The notes beneath the pieces were generated by a model, which was given only the letters and a program-made list of their open reading frames with translations, was not told the origin of the DNA and did no database searches. From NCBI RefSeq assembly GCF_041321155.1, contig NZ_JBGGWB010000001.1, positions 992,001 to 1,056,000 of the forward strand: a stretch of DNA of 64,000 bases, in the 5' to 3' direction. Position numbers and translations under genes: made by a program. The DNA comes from Sphingomonas sp. IW22. Its GTDB lineage: Bacteria; Pseudomonadota; Alphaproteobacteria; Sphingomonadales; Sphingomonadaceae. Every line of letters begins with the position of its first letter. Within the stretch, counting starts at the first letter, position 1. This document shows, piece by piece, positions 1 through 8,078 of the stretch.

Positions 1-372
1 CGGCGCGACGCGGTGGGCGTCATCGCGACCGGCACGCTGAAGGGCAGGGTATCGCAAGCGTGTGTCGCCACCGGAAAGCCCGTGTCCGCGACAATCGACC
101 AGCCCTTTACCCTGCGCTTCCAGCCCGAACCCGGTGACGATACGCCGGAGGAGGTTGAGCTGGACGCCGATGATTGCGACACGATTTTCTTCACCGGCGG
201 CGCCATCGACCTGGGCGAAGCCGCGGCACAGACGCTGGCGCTGGCGCTCGAACCCTTCCCCCGCGCCGCCGATGCAGAGGACGCGCTGCGCGAAGCGGGC
301 GTGCTGAGCGAGGATCAGGCCGGTCCCTTTGCCGGGCTGGCGGCGCTGAAGGAAAAGCTGGGCAAGGGCTGA
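1..372 (+). CDS. YceD/DUF177 family protein, 5' end cut off by window edge
   Basis: The reading frame is open from base 1 to the TGA at 370-372, so the N-terminus lies outside the window; the GTG at 13 is internal rather than the true start. The visible part matches the C-terminal half of DUF177/YceD proteins: a beta segment around VSQACVATGKPV carrying the conserved cysteine, then DEPF-like IDQPFTLRF, an acidic stretch and IDLGEAAAQTLALAL. YceD proteins are linked to 23S rRNA accumulation and often precede rpmF, but here the next gene is unrelated. The family call is fairly secure; the cellular role is taken from the family, not from this sequence. Confidence 0.8.
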   Translation, partial: RRDAVGVIATGTLKGRVSQACVATGKPVSATIDQPFTLRFQPEPGDDTPEEVELDADDCDTIFFTGGAIDLGEAAAQTLALALEPFPRAADAEDALREAGVLSEDQAGPFAGLAALKEKLGKG

Positions 373-390
373 GTCCGTCAGCGGTCGGAT

Positions 391-404
391 TTGACCGCCA
401 TCAA
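391..404 (+). promoter_or_regulatory. FNR box upstream of the hemerythrin-like gene
   Basis: TTGACCGCCATCAA fits the FNR/FnrL consensus TTGAT-N4-ATCAA with one mismatch. It lies in the 79-base gap after the YceD gene and ends 47 bases before the ATG at 452, a normal activating position. Its presence suggests the downstream gene is induced at low oxygen by one of the two Fnr proteins encoded nearby. Confidence 0.6.
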
Positions 405-451
405 TGCACCCGCCAACCGTTCGGGCATCAGGTCGCGCAAGGGAGAGTCCC

Positions 452-1000
452 ATGAGCGATCGGGAATTCGGGCCGGTGGACACGGTGGTGCCAATCGCCC
501 GCTATTGGCATGTCATTCGGGAGATCGAAGTCGCGCGGCTGCTGGCCCGGCAGGACCGGCGGGAGCGGCTTTGCGACGCGCTGGAAGCATGTGCCGACGC
601 CCTGCCCGACCGGCCCAGCGACGAACATGCGCGGCAGCTATGCGCCGCGCTCGATACGCTGGCGCACGATCAGGACGGTGACGACGACCGCTTCCTGCGT
701 TCGATCTTTCACTTGCAGGCCGACGACCCACTGACCGACGCGCTGCTGGGTCGCATCATGCAGGCACGCATCGCCGATGCCGCGACCTGTCAGGAACTGA
801 TCGCCGCACTGACGCCGCAGGGGCCCGACCAGCAACCGCTGGATGCCGACGCGATGGGGTATTTGTTGCGCTGCTGCTTCACCGCGTGGCGACAGGCGAT
901 CGCGTTCGAGGAACTGGCGATACTGACGCTGGCCGACCGGCGCCTGACGCGGGAAGCGCGCGAGATGCTGATCGCGCGGATCGCGCACCGCGCGCCGTGA
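452..1000 (+). CDS. hemerythrin-fold-like protein lacking the iron-ligand histidines (hypothetical)
   Basis: This 182-residue, almost entirely helical protein starts at the ATG at 452, which follows the ribosome site GGGAGAG at 441-447. I compared it by eye, from memory, with hemerythrin HHE-domain proteins of sphingomonads. Its spacing resembles theirs: a first helix ending RERLCDALEACADALP, a middle DDDRFL segment and a last helix RQAIAFEELAILTLADRRLT. Where those proteins have histidine iron ligands (EHxRQRxLC, HLxDEE, DHA, RRHLILE), this one has Gln, Asp or Ala. If the fold is right, it is a hemerythrin relative that cannot bind a di-iron centre. An FNR box precedes it, and its stop abuts that of the convergent fnr gene with no gap. 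The function is unknown. Confidence 0.55.
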   Translation: MSDREFGPVDTVVPIARYWHVIREIEVARLLARQDRRERLCDALEACADALPDRPSDEHARQLCAALDTLAHDQDGDDDRFLRSIFHLQADDPLTDALLGRIMQARIADAATCQELIAALTPQGPDQQPLDADAMGYLLRCCFTAWRQAIAFEELAILTLADRRLTREAREMLIARIAHRAP

Positions 1001-1711
1001 TCAGGCGGCTTCCGACCGATCCTCCAGCGCCGCCGGATCGCTGATCGTGATCGCCCGCCCACCAGGCAGGCGGATGACGCCTGCGGCCTTCAGCTTGGTC
1101 ATCTGACGGCTGACCGTTTCGATGGTCAGGCCCAGCACATCGGCCATCTGCCCGCGCGTCAACGGCAGGTCGAAGGTCACCGGGCCGTCGGCGGTGGCGC
1201 GGCACCCGTCCGACCCGGCACGCGCCGCCATGTCGAGCAGGAAGCCCGCGACCTTTTCCTCCGCCGATTTGCGGGCCAGTGCCAACATCCGCCCGCGCGC
1301 CGCGCTCAATGCCTGCAGCGTGCGATGCAACAACAGCCGCTCCATCCGCACATGATCCTCCAGCACGCGTTCGAATGGCACGCGGGGGAACACGCATAGT
1401 TCGGCGTCGGTCAGCGCGGTGATGGTGAAATCGGCCTGTTCGGCATAAGGTTGGCCGACGAAGTCGGCGGCGTGGAGCAGGCCGACAATCTGTTCGCGGC
1501 CGTCCGCCGTCGACGCCACCAGCTTTAGCACGCCCGACAGCAGATTGGCACAGATGACGCTTTCATCCCCGGCCCACATCACGCTTTCACCGCGCGCGAC
1601 ATGGCGTCGCTGGCCCAGCGCATTCAGCGCCTGCAATTCCTGGTCATTCAGGCTGCCGCAAAGCGCCTGATCGCGGACCGCGCAGTCGGAGCAGATGTCG
1701 GTAAGCGCCAT
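1001..1711 (-). CDS. fnrL: Fnr/FnrL-type oxygen-sensing Crp family regulator (copy 1)
   Basis: This 236-residue Crp/Fnr regulator has an N-terminal cysteine cluster (C7, C10, C18) and C106 in the context AELCVFPRVPFE, which aligns with C122 of E. coli FNR. These four are the expected ligands of an oxygen-labile [4Fe-4S] cluster. A cNMP-binding-like barrel follows. The C-terminal winged helix has LGLTIETVSRQM, keeping the E..SR residues that read TTGAT half-sites. I chose the ATG at 1711 because the cysteine cluster follows at once; an in-frame extension to 1837 looks like low-complexity noise. It lies downstream of cydABX on the same strand and probably controls the FNR boxes in this region. 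Confidence 0.9.
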   Translation of the reverse strand: MALTDICSDCAVRDQALCGSLNDQELQALNALGQRRHVARGESVMWAGDESVICANLLSGVLKLVASTADGREQIVGLLHAADFVGQPYAEQADFTITALTDAELCVFPRVPFERVLEDHVRMERLLLHRTLQALSAARGRMLALARKSAEEKVAGFLLDMAARAGSDGCRATADGPVTFDLPLTRGQMADVLGLTIETVSRQMTKLKAAGVIRLPGGRAITISDPAALEDRSEAA

Positions 1712-1750
1712 GACACCAGCATAACGACTGCCGGGCGGCTTGTCGCCTGT

Positions 1751-1795
1751 GGCCGTGCGGCCCCGGATCGGCGGCGACGCCGGGATCGCACGGCC
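1751..1795 (-). terminator. inverted repeat between cydX and fnrL, possible terminator
   Basis: Arms GGCCGTGCG (1751-1759) and CGCACGGCC (1787-1795) are perfectly complementary, and a shorter CCCGG/CCGGG pair sits inside. It lies 13 bases after the cydX stop. No T-run follows on the minus strand, so it may only slow or attenuate cydABX transcription, or be an mRNA end-protecting hairpin. Confidence 0.4.
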
Positions 1796-1808
1796 CATGA
1801 CGTGCCGC

Positions 1809-1931
1809 TCAACGATTGGCCGGCGCGGCCGCGTCATCTTCGATCGGCAGATGGAATTCGTGCCAGATGCCGTTCAGGATGCCGAAGCCGACCGCAAGGC
1901 CAAGGCCCAGAACCCAGGTAAAATACCACAT
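1809..1931 (-). CDS. cydX: cytochrome bd oxidase small subunit CydX
   Basis: This 40-residue single-helix membrane protein begins MWYFTWVLGLGLAVGFG, the CydX/YbgT signature (E. coli CydX also begins MWYF). One hydrophobic helix covers about residues 3-22, followed by a short polar tail rich in acidic residues. The ATG at 1931 lies 12 bases after the cydB stop, with GGAG as ribosome site. CydX is a structural part of cytochrome bd, needed for stability and heme retention in enterobacteria. The gene is so short that automatic callers easily miss it. Position, length and N-terminal motif together make the assignment firm. Confidence 0.9.
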   Translation of the reverse strand: MWYFTWVLGLGLAVGFGILNGIWHEFHLPIEDDAAAPANR

Positions 1932-1943
1932 GGCGATGCTCCG

Positions 1944-3083
1944 TCAGTAAAGGTCGGGATTGGTGCGGATGTCGTGCGTCGTGACCCGGCCGAACATCAC
2001 CTTGTACGCCCATGCGGTATAAGCCAGGACGATCGGCAGGAAGACCACGGTCACGAACAGCATGATGCCCAGCGTCTTGTGCGTGGACGATGCGTTCCAC
2101 ACGGTCAGGCTGGAATGCGCGTCGATGCTGGACGGCAGGATGAAGGGAAACATCGAACAGCCGACCGTGGCGATGATCCCCAGCGCCGACGCGGACGAAC
2201 CGGCAAAGGCCAGCGCCTCCCTGCCCTGTCGGATGCCGAACCACGCCAGCACCGCACCGCCAAGGCCCAGCATCGGCGCGACCGTCATCCATGGATACAG
2301 GCCGTAATTGGCCAGCCAGCCGCCGCGCGCCGGCTCGCTCAGCGTATGCAGCGGGTTGGATGGCCCGGCGGGATCGACCGCGCCGACGATGCGATAGCCG
2401 ATGTCGCCATAAGCGACGAACAGATAGCCGATCGCGAACAGCAGGACCGATGCGACCGCCGCTACGCTGCCATAACGGCGTGCCCGGTCGTGCACCGCAC
2501 CGCGTTCGACCTTGATCGTGATCCAGGCCGCGCCGTGCAGCACCAGCATCGCCACCGACAACAGCCCGCACAACAGGCTGAATGGCGTGAACAGGCCCAG
2601 AAAGCCGCCCTCGTAAAAACTGCGAAGGTCGCTGTCGATGCGGAAGGGCGCGCCCTGCAACACGTTGCCGACCGCCACGCCGAACACCAGCGCGGGCACG
2701 AACCCGCCGGTGAACAGCGCCCAGTCCCAGCGGCCGCGCCATGCCGGGTCTTCGCGTTTCGAGCGATATTTGAATCCCACCGGCCGCAGGATCAGCGCGG
2801 CCAGCACGACGAACATCGCCAGGTAAAAGCCCGAAAAGCTGACCGCATAGACAAAGGGCCAGGCAGCGAAGATCGCGCCGCCGCCCAGAATGAACCACAC
2901 CTGGTTGCCTTCCCAGGTGGGGCCGACGGTGTTGATCACCTGTCGCCGTTCGGCATCGTCGCGCGCGACGAAGGGCAGCAGGGCAGCGGTGCCGAGGTCG
3001 AAGCCGTCGGTTAGGGCAAAACCGATGAGCAATATGCCCAACAGCGCCCACCAGATGACGCGCAGCGTCTCATAGTCGAACAT
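1944..3083 (-). CDS. cydB: cytochrome bd ubiquinol oxidase subunit II
   Basis: CydB is the membrane partner of CydA in the quinol oxidase that reduces O2 to water at low oxygen tension. The 379-residue product starts MFDYETLRVIWWALLGILLIGFALTDGFD-like, with the conserved DGFDLG segment in the first helix, the TVGPTWEGNQVW motif after helix 2 and about eight to nine hydrophobic segments. I chose the ATG at 3083 because GGAAC lies just before it; an in-frame TTG at 3104 is less likely. The gene follows cydA after 27 bases and precedes cydX by 12, so all three form one transcript. Confidence 0.95.
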   Translation of the reverse strand: MFDYETLRVIWWALLGILLIGFALTDGFDLGTAALLPFVARDDAERRQVINTVGPTWEGNQVWFILGGGAIFAAWPFVYAVSFSGFYLAMFVVLAALILRPVGFKYRSKREDPAWRGRWDWALFTGGFVPALVFGVAVGNVLQGAPFRIDSDLRSFYEGGFLGLFTPFSLLCGLLSVAMLVLHGAAWITIKVERGAVHDRARRYGSVAAVASVLLFAIGYLFVAYGDIGYRIVGAVDPAGPSNPLHTLSEPARGGWLANYGLYPWMTVAPMLGLGGAVLAWFGIRQGREALAFAGSSASALGIIATVGCSMFPFILPSSIDAHSSLTVWNASSTHKTLGIMLFVTVVFLPIVLAYTAWAYKVMFGRVTTHDIRTNPDLY

Positions 3084-3110
3084 GGGTCCGGTTCCTTCGA
3101 ACAAATGGGT

Positions 3111-4679
3111 TCAGGCGGTGACGGGGGTGGCGGGCATTCGTCCGGGTGCGGGCTGGTCATGCTCTTGTGCGTCGGGTCCGTGGCGGATCGCCGCCAGGAT
3201 CAGCCGCACCTCGATCACGGCCAGTGCGCCGTACAGGGCGGTGAAGCCCGCAAGGGTCGTCCACAATGCCCCCCGGCTGAGCGAACTGGCGGCAAGGAAG
3301 GTCGGCAACACGCCTTCAATCGCCCATGGCTGGCGGCCCAGTTCGGCCACGACCCAGCCCAGCTCCGCCGCGATCCAAGGCAGCGGGATCGCCGCCACGG
3401 CCAGTTTCAGAAACCAGCGCGTCTCCATATGCATCCGCAGCGAACAGAGGATGAAAGCCACGGCGAACAGCGCGATCATCGCAAAGCCGATGCCCGCCAT
3501 GATGCGGAAGCTCCAGAACATCAGCGGCACGTCGGGCACCGTGTCCCATGCCGCGGCGCTGATCTGTTGCGGTGTCGCGGCGCGCGGATCGGCGACATGG
3601 CGCTTGAGCAGCAACGCATAGCCCAGATCGCGGCGGTGCGTTTCGAACCGGGCACGCGCGGCGCGGTCCTGCGGATCGCTCTTAAGCGTTTCGACCGCGT
3701 CATAGGCGATCACGCCGGACGTGATGCGCTCCTCCGCCTTCAGCACCAGGTCCGACATGCCCGCGACCGTCCCGTCCAGGCTGCGCGTCGCGATCAGGCC
3801 AAGCAACCACGGCACCTGCACTTCGTATCGGGTGGTGCGGGCGACCGTATCGGGCATGCCGAAGATGGTCAGCCCGGCAGGCCCCTCTTCGGTGTGCCAG
3901 GCGGCCTCGATCGCGGCCAGTTTCATCTTCTGGTTGTCGGTCAGGGTATAGCCGCTTTCATCCCCCAGCACGACGACCGACAGCGAGGACGCAAGCCCGA
4001 ACGCCGCCGCCACCGTCATCGACCGACGGGCCACACCGATGAACCGGCCTTTCAGCAGCCAGTAGGCCGACACGCCCAGCACCAGCGCCGACGCGATCAC
4101 GTAACCCGCGCTGACCGTATGCACGAACTTGGCCTGGGCGATCGGGTTGAACAGCACGGCGCCGAAATCGCTGACCTCCATGCGCATCGTGTCGGGATTG
4201 AAGCTGGCCCCGACCGGGTTCTGCATCCAGCCATTGGCGATCAGGATCCAAAGCGCCGACAAATTGGTGCCCAGCGCCACCAGAAAGGTGACGAACAAAT
4301 GGCCCAGCTTGGACAGCCGGTCCCAGCCAAAGAACATCACCCCGACCATCGTGGCTTCGAGGAAAAAGGCCATCAGCCCCTCGATCGCCAGTGGCGCGCC
4401 GAAGATGTCGCCGACATAGTGCGAGAAATAGGACCAGTTGGTGCCGAACTGGAACTCCATGGTCAGCCCGGTGGCGACCCCCAGCACGAAATTGATGCCA
4501 AAGATCTTGCCCCAGAACCGTGTCGTCGTCCGCCAAATCGGGCGGTTGGTCATCACATAGACCGATTCCATGATGACGAGCAGGAACGACAGGCCCAGCG
4601 TCAGCGGCACGAACAGGAAATGATACAGCGCGGTCAGTGCGAATTGCAGCCGCGACAGGTCGATGACCCCGAGGTCCAT
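3111..4679 (-). CDS. cydA: cytochrome bd ubiquinol oxidase subunit I
   Basis: This is the catalytic subunit of cytochrome bd, 522 residues with nine or so membrane helices. The heme ligands are all present, each one residue later than in E. coli: H20 (heme d or b595 side), H187 and M394 (heme b558). E100 and E108 of the proton path and E446 in GWVVAELGRQPW are also kept. The periplasmic Q-loop between residues about 240 and 380 is of the short type, giving a bd-I-like oxidase outside the long-Q-loop enterobacterial group. An FNR box lies 77 bases upstream of the start, shared with divergent cydDC. Confidence 0.96.
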   Translation of the reverse strand: MDLGVIDLSRLQFALTALYHFLFVPLTLGLSFLLVIMESVYVMTNRPIWRTTTRFWGKIFGINFVLGVATGLTMEFQFGTNWSYFSHYVGDIFGAPLAIEGLMAFFLEATMVGVMFFGWDRLSKLGHLFVTFLVALGTNLSALWILIANGWMQNPVGASFNPDTMRMEVSDFGAVLFNPIAQAKFVHTVSAGYVIASALVLGVSAYWLLKGRFIGVARRSMTVAAAFGLASSLSVVVLGDESGYTLTDNQKMKLAAIEAAWHTEEGPAGLTIFGMPDTVARTTRYEVQVPWLLGLIATRSLDGTVAGMSDLVLKAEERITSGVIAYDAVETLKSDPQDRAARARFETHRRDLGYALLLKRHVADPRAATPQQISAAAWDTVPDVPLMFWSFRIMAGIGFAMIALFAVAFILCSLRMHMETRWFLKLAVAAIPLPWIAAELGWVVAELGRQPWAIEGVLPTFLAASSLSRGALWTTLAGFTALYGALAVIEVRLILAAIRHGPDAQEHDQPAPGRMPATPVTA

Positions 4680-4755
4680 GAACGATTCTCCCCCGCGAGC
4701 CGCAATGCCGGCCCGATCACGAACGCCGGGCTAGGCTGACGTCGCGCGCCAGACA

Positions 4756-4769
4756 TTGACCGCGGTCAA
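4756..4769. promoter_or_regulatory. perfect palindromic FNR box between cydA and cydD
   Basis: TTGACCGCGGTCAA is a perfect 14-bp palindrome of the form TTGAC-N4-GTCAA, a close match to the FNR/FnrL consensus. It sits in the 123-base divergent intergenic region, 77 bases from the cydA start and 34 from the cydD start, so one bound dimer could act on both promoters. Confidence 0.75.
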
Positions 4770-4802
4770 AGACGGCACGCCCGCCGCGCGGGACTGAGGG
4801 CC

Positions 4803-6458
4803 ATGCACGCGATTTCCCCCGACCGGGCTTCGAACCGAGCCCGCATGACATGGATGAACGCCATTGCCGGGCGGCAAACGGGCGGCGCGACCGCGCTGCT
4901 GCTGCTCGATACGCTGGCGGCGATCGGCTTTGCCGGGGGCATTGCCGGTGCGGTGACGGCGGTGCCGTCCGGTATCGCGGCGGTGCTGCCCTGGGCAATG
5001 CTGGCGGCGGCGGCGGGCATTGCGCGCGGGCTGTGCGCGATGCTGGCCGCGCGGGCGGGCGCCGCCGGGTCTGCACGGGCCAAGCTGGCGCTGCGCGCGC
5101 GGGTGATGGCGGGGGCGCTGCATCGGCAACCGGGCGCCACGCTATCGCCCGGCGACTGGACCGGCGCGGCAACCGATGCCGTGGAGGCGATGGACGGCTT
5201 TGTCGCACGCTTCCTGCCCGCGCGTCGCGCTGCGGCGCTGGCGCCGGTGCTGGTGCTGGCAGCTACCGCCTTTGCCAGCCCGATTTCGGCGACGATCTTG
5301 GCGGCGACGCTGATCCCCTTCATCGCGGCGATGGCGCTGGCCGGCACGGCGGCGGCGGACGAGTCGCGGCGGCAATTCGCCGCGCTGGCCCGGCTGTCGG
5401 GCCATTTCGCCGACCGCGTCCGCGCCCTACCCGTGGTGCTGGCCTATGGCGCAGGCGCGCGGGAGGCCGATGCCGTCGGCGCCGCCGCCGCCGATCTGGC
5501 CCGCCGCACGATGCAGGTGCTGCGCGTCGCATTCCTCTCATCGGCGGCCCTCGAATTTTTCGCCGCGCTGTCTGTCGCGCTGATCGCGGTCTATTGCGGG
5601 TTCAACCTGCTGGGCCTGCTGCCCTTTCCGGTGCCTGAGCGGCTGACATTGGGCCAGGCCTTTTTCGTGCTGGCGCTGGCGCCCGAATTCTATGCGCCGA
5701 TGCGGCGGCTGGCGGCGGCATATCATGATCGACAGTCGGCGATGACCGCGGCGGAGCAGTTGATGGCGCTGCCAGAGCCAGCCCCGGCATATTCCGCCGT
5801 CCCGTTGCCCGCCGGTCCCGACATTCTGTTTCGCGACGTCACCGTTCGCCATATCGGCTGCGACGCGCCCGCCATCGATCGCCTGTCCTTTTCGGTTCCG
5901 CCCGGCGCGACAGTGGCGCTGCTCGGCCCGTCGGGCAGCGGCAAGACCAGCCTGCTGCACCTGCTGCTCGGCCTTGCGCCCCTGTCCGGGGGCGAGGTGA
6001 TGGTCGCTGGACAGTCGCTGGCGTTGATGGGCAGCGTTGCCGCTTCTGCCGCCTGGGCCGGGCAACACCCGTTGCTGATCGCAGGTACGATCCGCGACAA
6101 TCTGTTGCTGGGCAATGGGGAAGCAACCGCCGCCGATCTGCGCCGCGTTCTCGCAGCGGCAGGATTGGGGCCAATGCTGGCGCGGCGAGAACATGGGCTG
6201 GACAGCATCATCGACGCGCGCGGCAGCGGCCTGTCGGGTGGGGAGCGGCGGCGGCTGGCACTGGCGCGCGCGTTGATCAAGCCCGCCCCGCTGCTGTTGC
6301 TCGACGAGCCGACCGCACATCTCGACCATGCGGCAGAGGCGGCGATGATCGCGACGTTGGCGAGCGCTTGTCGCGGACGCACCACGCTGATTGCGACGCA
6401 CAGCGCCGCGTTGGCCGCCATTGCCGATCATGTCATCGAACTGGGAGCCCGCCCATGA
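4803..6458 (+). CDS. cydD: ABC transporter CydD (glutathione/cysteine exporter, cytochrome bd biogenesis)
   Basis: CydD is one half of the CydDC heterodimer that exports reduced thiols to the periplasm and is needed for assembly of cytochrome bd. The 551-residue product has an N-terminal six-helix membrane domain (about residues 20-310) and a C-terminal ATPase with Walker A GPSGSGKT, signature LSGGERRRLALARAL, Walker B LLLLDEPTAHLD and a switch histidine in IATHS. The ATG at 4803 follows GAGGGCC. It overlaps cydC by four bases (ATGA), and the pair faces away from cydABX across a shared FNR box. The order CydD-CydC is inferred from sequence type and gene order. Confidence 0.92.
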   Translation: MHAISPDRASNRARMTWMNAIAGRQTGGATALLLLDTLAAIGFAGGIAGAVTAVPSGIAAVLPWAMLAAAAGIARGLCAMLAARAGAAGSARAKLALRARVMAGALHRQPGATLSPGDWTGAATDAVEAMDGFVARFLPARRAAALAPVLVLAATAFASPISATILAATLIPFIAAMALAGTAAADESRRQFAALARLSGHFADRVRALPVVLAYGAGAREADAVGAAAADLARRTMQVLRVAFLSSAALEFFAALSVALIAVYCGFNLLGLLPFPVPERLTLGQAFFVLALAPEFYAPMRRLAAAYHDRQSAMTAAEQLMALPEPAPAYSAVPLPAGPDILFRDVTVRHIGCDAPAIDRLSFSVPPGATVALLGPSGSGKTSLLHLLLGLAPLSGGEVMVAGQSLALMGSVAASAAWAGQHPLLIAGTIRDNLLLGNGEATAADLRRVLAAAGLGPMLARREHGLDSIIDARGSGLSGGERRRLALARALIKPAPLLLLDEPTAHLDHAAEAAMIATLASACRGRTTLIATHSAALAAIADHVIELGARP

Positions 6459-8074
6459 CCCTTGCCGCCCTGATCGCGGCGGAATGTCGCACTGAATTCC
6501 CCCGGCTGGTGCGCGCCGCCGCCTGTGCCGCGTTGATCGCCGCCGCGTCGGTGATGCTGCTGGGCCTGTCGGGATGGTTCATCACCGCCGCCGCCATTGC
6601 CGGCGCCGGCGGTGTCGCGGTGGCACAGGCGTTCAACTATCTGCTGCCATCGGCGGCGATCCGCCTGCTCGCCATCGTGCGGACCGGCGCGCGATATGGT
6701 GAGCGGCTGGCGGGGCATGGGGCTGCATTCGGCGCGCTGTCGCGCATCCGGCCCGCCTTGTTCCGCGCCATTACCGCGATGCCGGTCGGCGACGCCCTTG
6801 CGCTGGGACAGGGGGATGCGACCGCGCGGCTGATCGGCGATGTCGATGCGGTCGAAACCCGTTTCGTCCGTCGTTCTGCCCCATGGGGCGTGGCGGCGGC
6901 GCTGGCATCGGGCGGGGCACTGACGCTGCTGGGCGGTATCGACGCCGCGCTGGCGACGCTCGGCTGTGTGCTGGCGTTGCTGTTTGTCGGCGACCGGCTG
7001 GCCCGGCGGATGGAAGCACCCGGGCGCGCGGTGCAACAGGCTATGGGGGCGCTGCGCGATACGGTTGCGACGCTGAACGACGCCGCGCCCGAATTGCGCT
7101 GCTTCGGGCTTGAGGCATGGGCAGCGGCACAGGTCGACGCGCATAGCGCCGCGCTGGCAACCGCGCAGCGCCGACAGGCACGGGTCGCAGGCTGGTTCGA
7201 GCTGCTTCATGCCGGTGCGCTGGCAGGGGCGGCGGCGCTGGCGCTGCTCCTGTCGGTAGAGGCCGGGGCGGCGATTGCTGCGCTAGCGGCGCTGGCGGCG
7301 GCGATGACGGTGGACAGTGTCGCACCGGTGCTGCGGACCATGACCGAACGCGGGCGCTTGCGTGAGGCGGAGGAGCGTATCGACGCGCTGCTGGCCAGCG
7401 GCGGCACGGTGCGTGGCGCGGAAGGGCCCGGCCATCCTGCTATCGACTTTGCCGGACCGCGGCCGACGCACGTCGCGCCCGGCACGCGACTGGCGCTGAT
7501 CGGCCCATCAGGCGTTGGCAAGACGACCTTGGTCGAAACGCTGATCGGCTTGCGCCCGGCACAGCCCGGCACCATCGCCATTGGCGGCGTGGATCTGTCC
7601 GCGCTGGCGACGGAAGCGGCGCGGCGCTGTTTTGCGTGGTTGCCACAGGATGCGATGCTGCTGTCGGGCACGGTGCGCGACAACCTGTTGCTCGCCCGAC
7701 CCAATGCGGACGACGCGACCCTGTGGCAGGCGCTGCACGACGCTGCGCTCGATGGACGGGTGCGCGCCATGCCGCAGGGGCTGGACAGCTGGATCGGCGG
7801 CAATGGCGAAACGCTGTCGGGGGGTGAGCGGCGGCGCCTGGCGCTGGCCCGTGCCTATTGCGCCGATGCGCCCTGGCTGCTGCTCGACGAGCCGAGCGAG
7901 GGGCTGGACCCCGCGACCGAGGGCCAAGTGGCGGCGCGGCTGTCGGCACGGCTGGCGCGTACCGGGCAGGGGCTGATTCTGGTCAGCCATCGCCCCGCAA
8001 TGGTCGCGCTGTGCGATGCGCAGATGGCGGTCGGTGCCGCCAATGGCGTGGCGGACGGACGCTGCGCCGCCTGA
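6455..8074 (+). CDS. cydC: ABC transporter CydC (cytochrome bd biogenesis)
   Basis: This is the second half-transporter of the CydDC thiol exporter, 539 residues. The membrane domain covers about residues 1-310. The ATPase has Walker A GPSGVGKT, signature LSGGERRRLALARAY and Walker B LLLDEPSEGLD. The start at 6455 overlaps the cydD stop (ATGA), a mark of translational coupling that fits an obligate heterodimer. A longer in-frame extension back to 6368 would lie wholly inside cydD and is rejected. Its stop lies only four bases from the stop of the convergent second fnr gene. Confidence 0.92.
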   Translation: MTLAALIAAECRTEFPRLVRAAACAALIAAASVMLLGLSGWFITAAAIAGAGGVAVAQAFNYLLPSAAIRLLAIVRTGARYGERLAGHGAAFGALSRIRPALFRAITAMPVGDALALGQGDATARLIGDVDAVETRFVRRSAPWGVAAALASGGALTLLGGIDAALATLGCVLALLFVGDRLARRMEAPGRAVQQAMGALRDTVATLNDAAPELRCFGLEAWAAAQVDAHSAALATAQRRQARVAGWFELLHAGALAGAAALALLLSVEAGAAIAALAALAAAMTVDSVAPVLRTMTERGRLREAEERIDALLASGGTVRGAEGPGHPAIDFAGPRPTHVAPGTRLALIGPSGVGKTTLVETLIGLRPAQPGTIAIGGVDLSALATEAARRCFAWLPQDAMLLSGTVRDNLLLARPNADDATLWQALHDAALDGRVRAMPQGLDSWIGGNGETLSGGERRRLALARAYCADAPWLLLDEPSEGLDPATEGQVAARLSARLARTGQGLILVSHRPAMVALCDAQMAVGAANGVADGRCAA

Positions 8075-8078
8075 ACGC

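Noticed and set aside
1712-1837. N-terminal extension of fnrL by 42 codons
   Set aside because: The extension is Arg/Pro-rich, overlaps the hairpin and the cydX end, and the cysteine cluster follows the ATG at 1711 as in other FnrL proteins.
2507-2521. TTGATCGTGATCCA inside cydB, close to an FNR box
   Set aside because: One half-site has a mismatch in a key position and it lies inside a coding region far from any start.
1740-3014. Long open frame antisense to cydB and fnrL (424 codons)
   Set aside because: It is the mirror of real genes in high-GC DNA. Its product is rich in Arg, Gln, His and Asp and has no domain, while the opposite strand encodes clear CydB.
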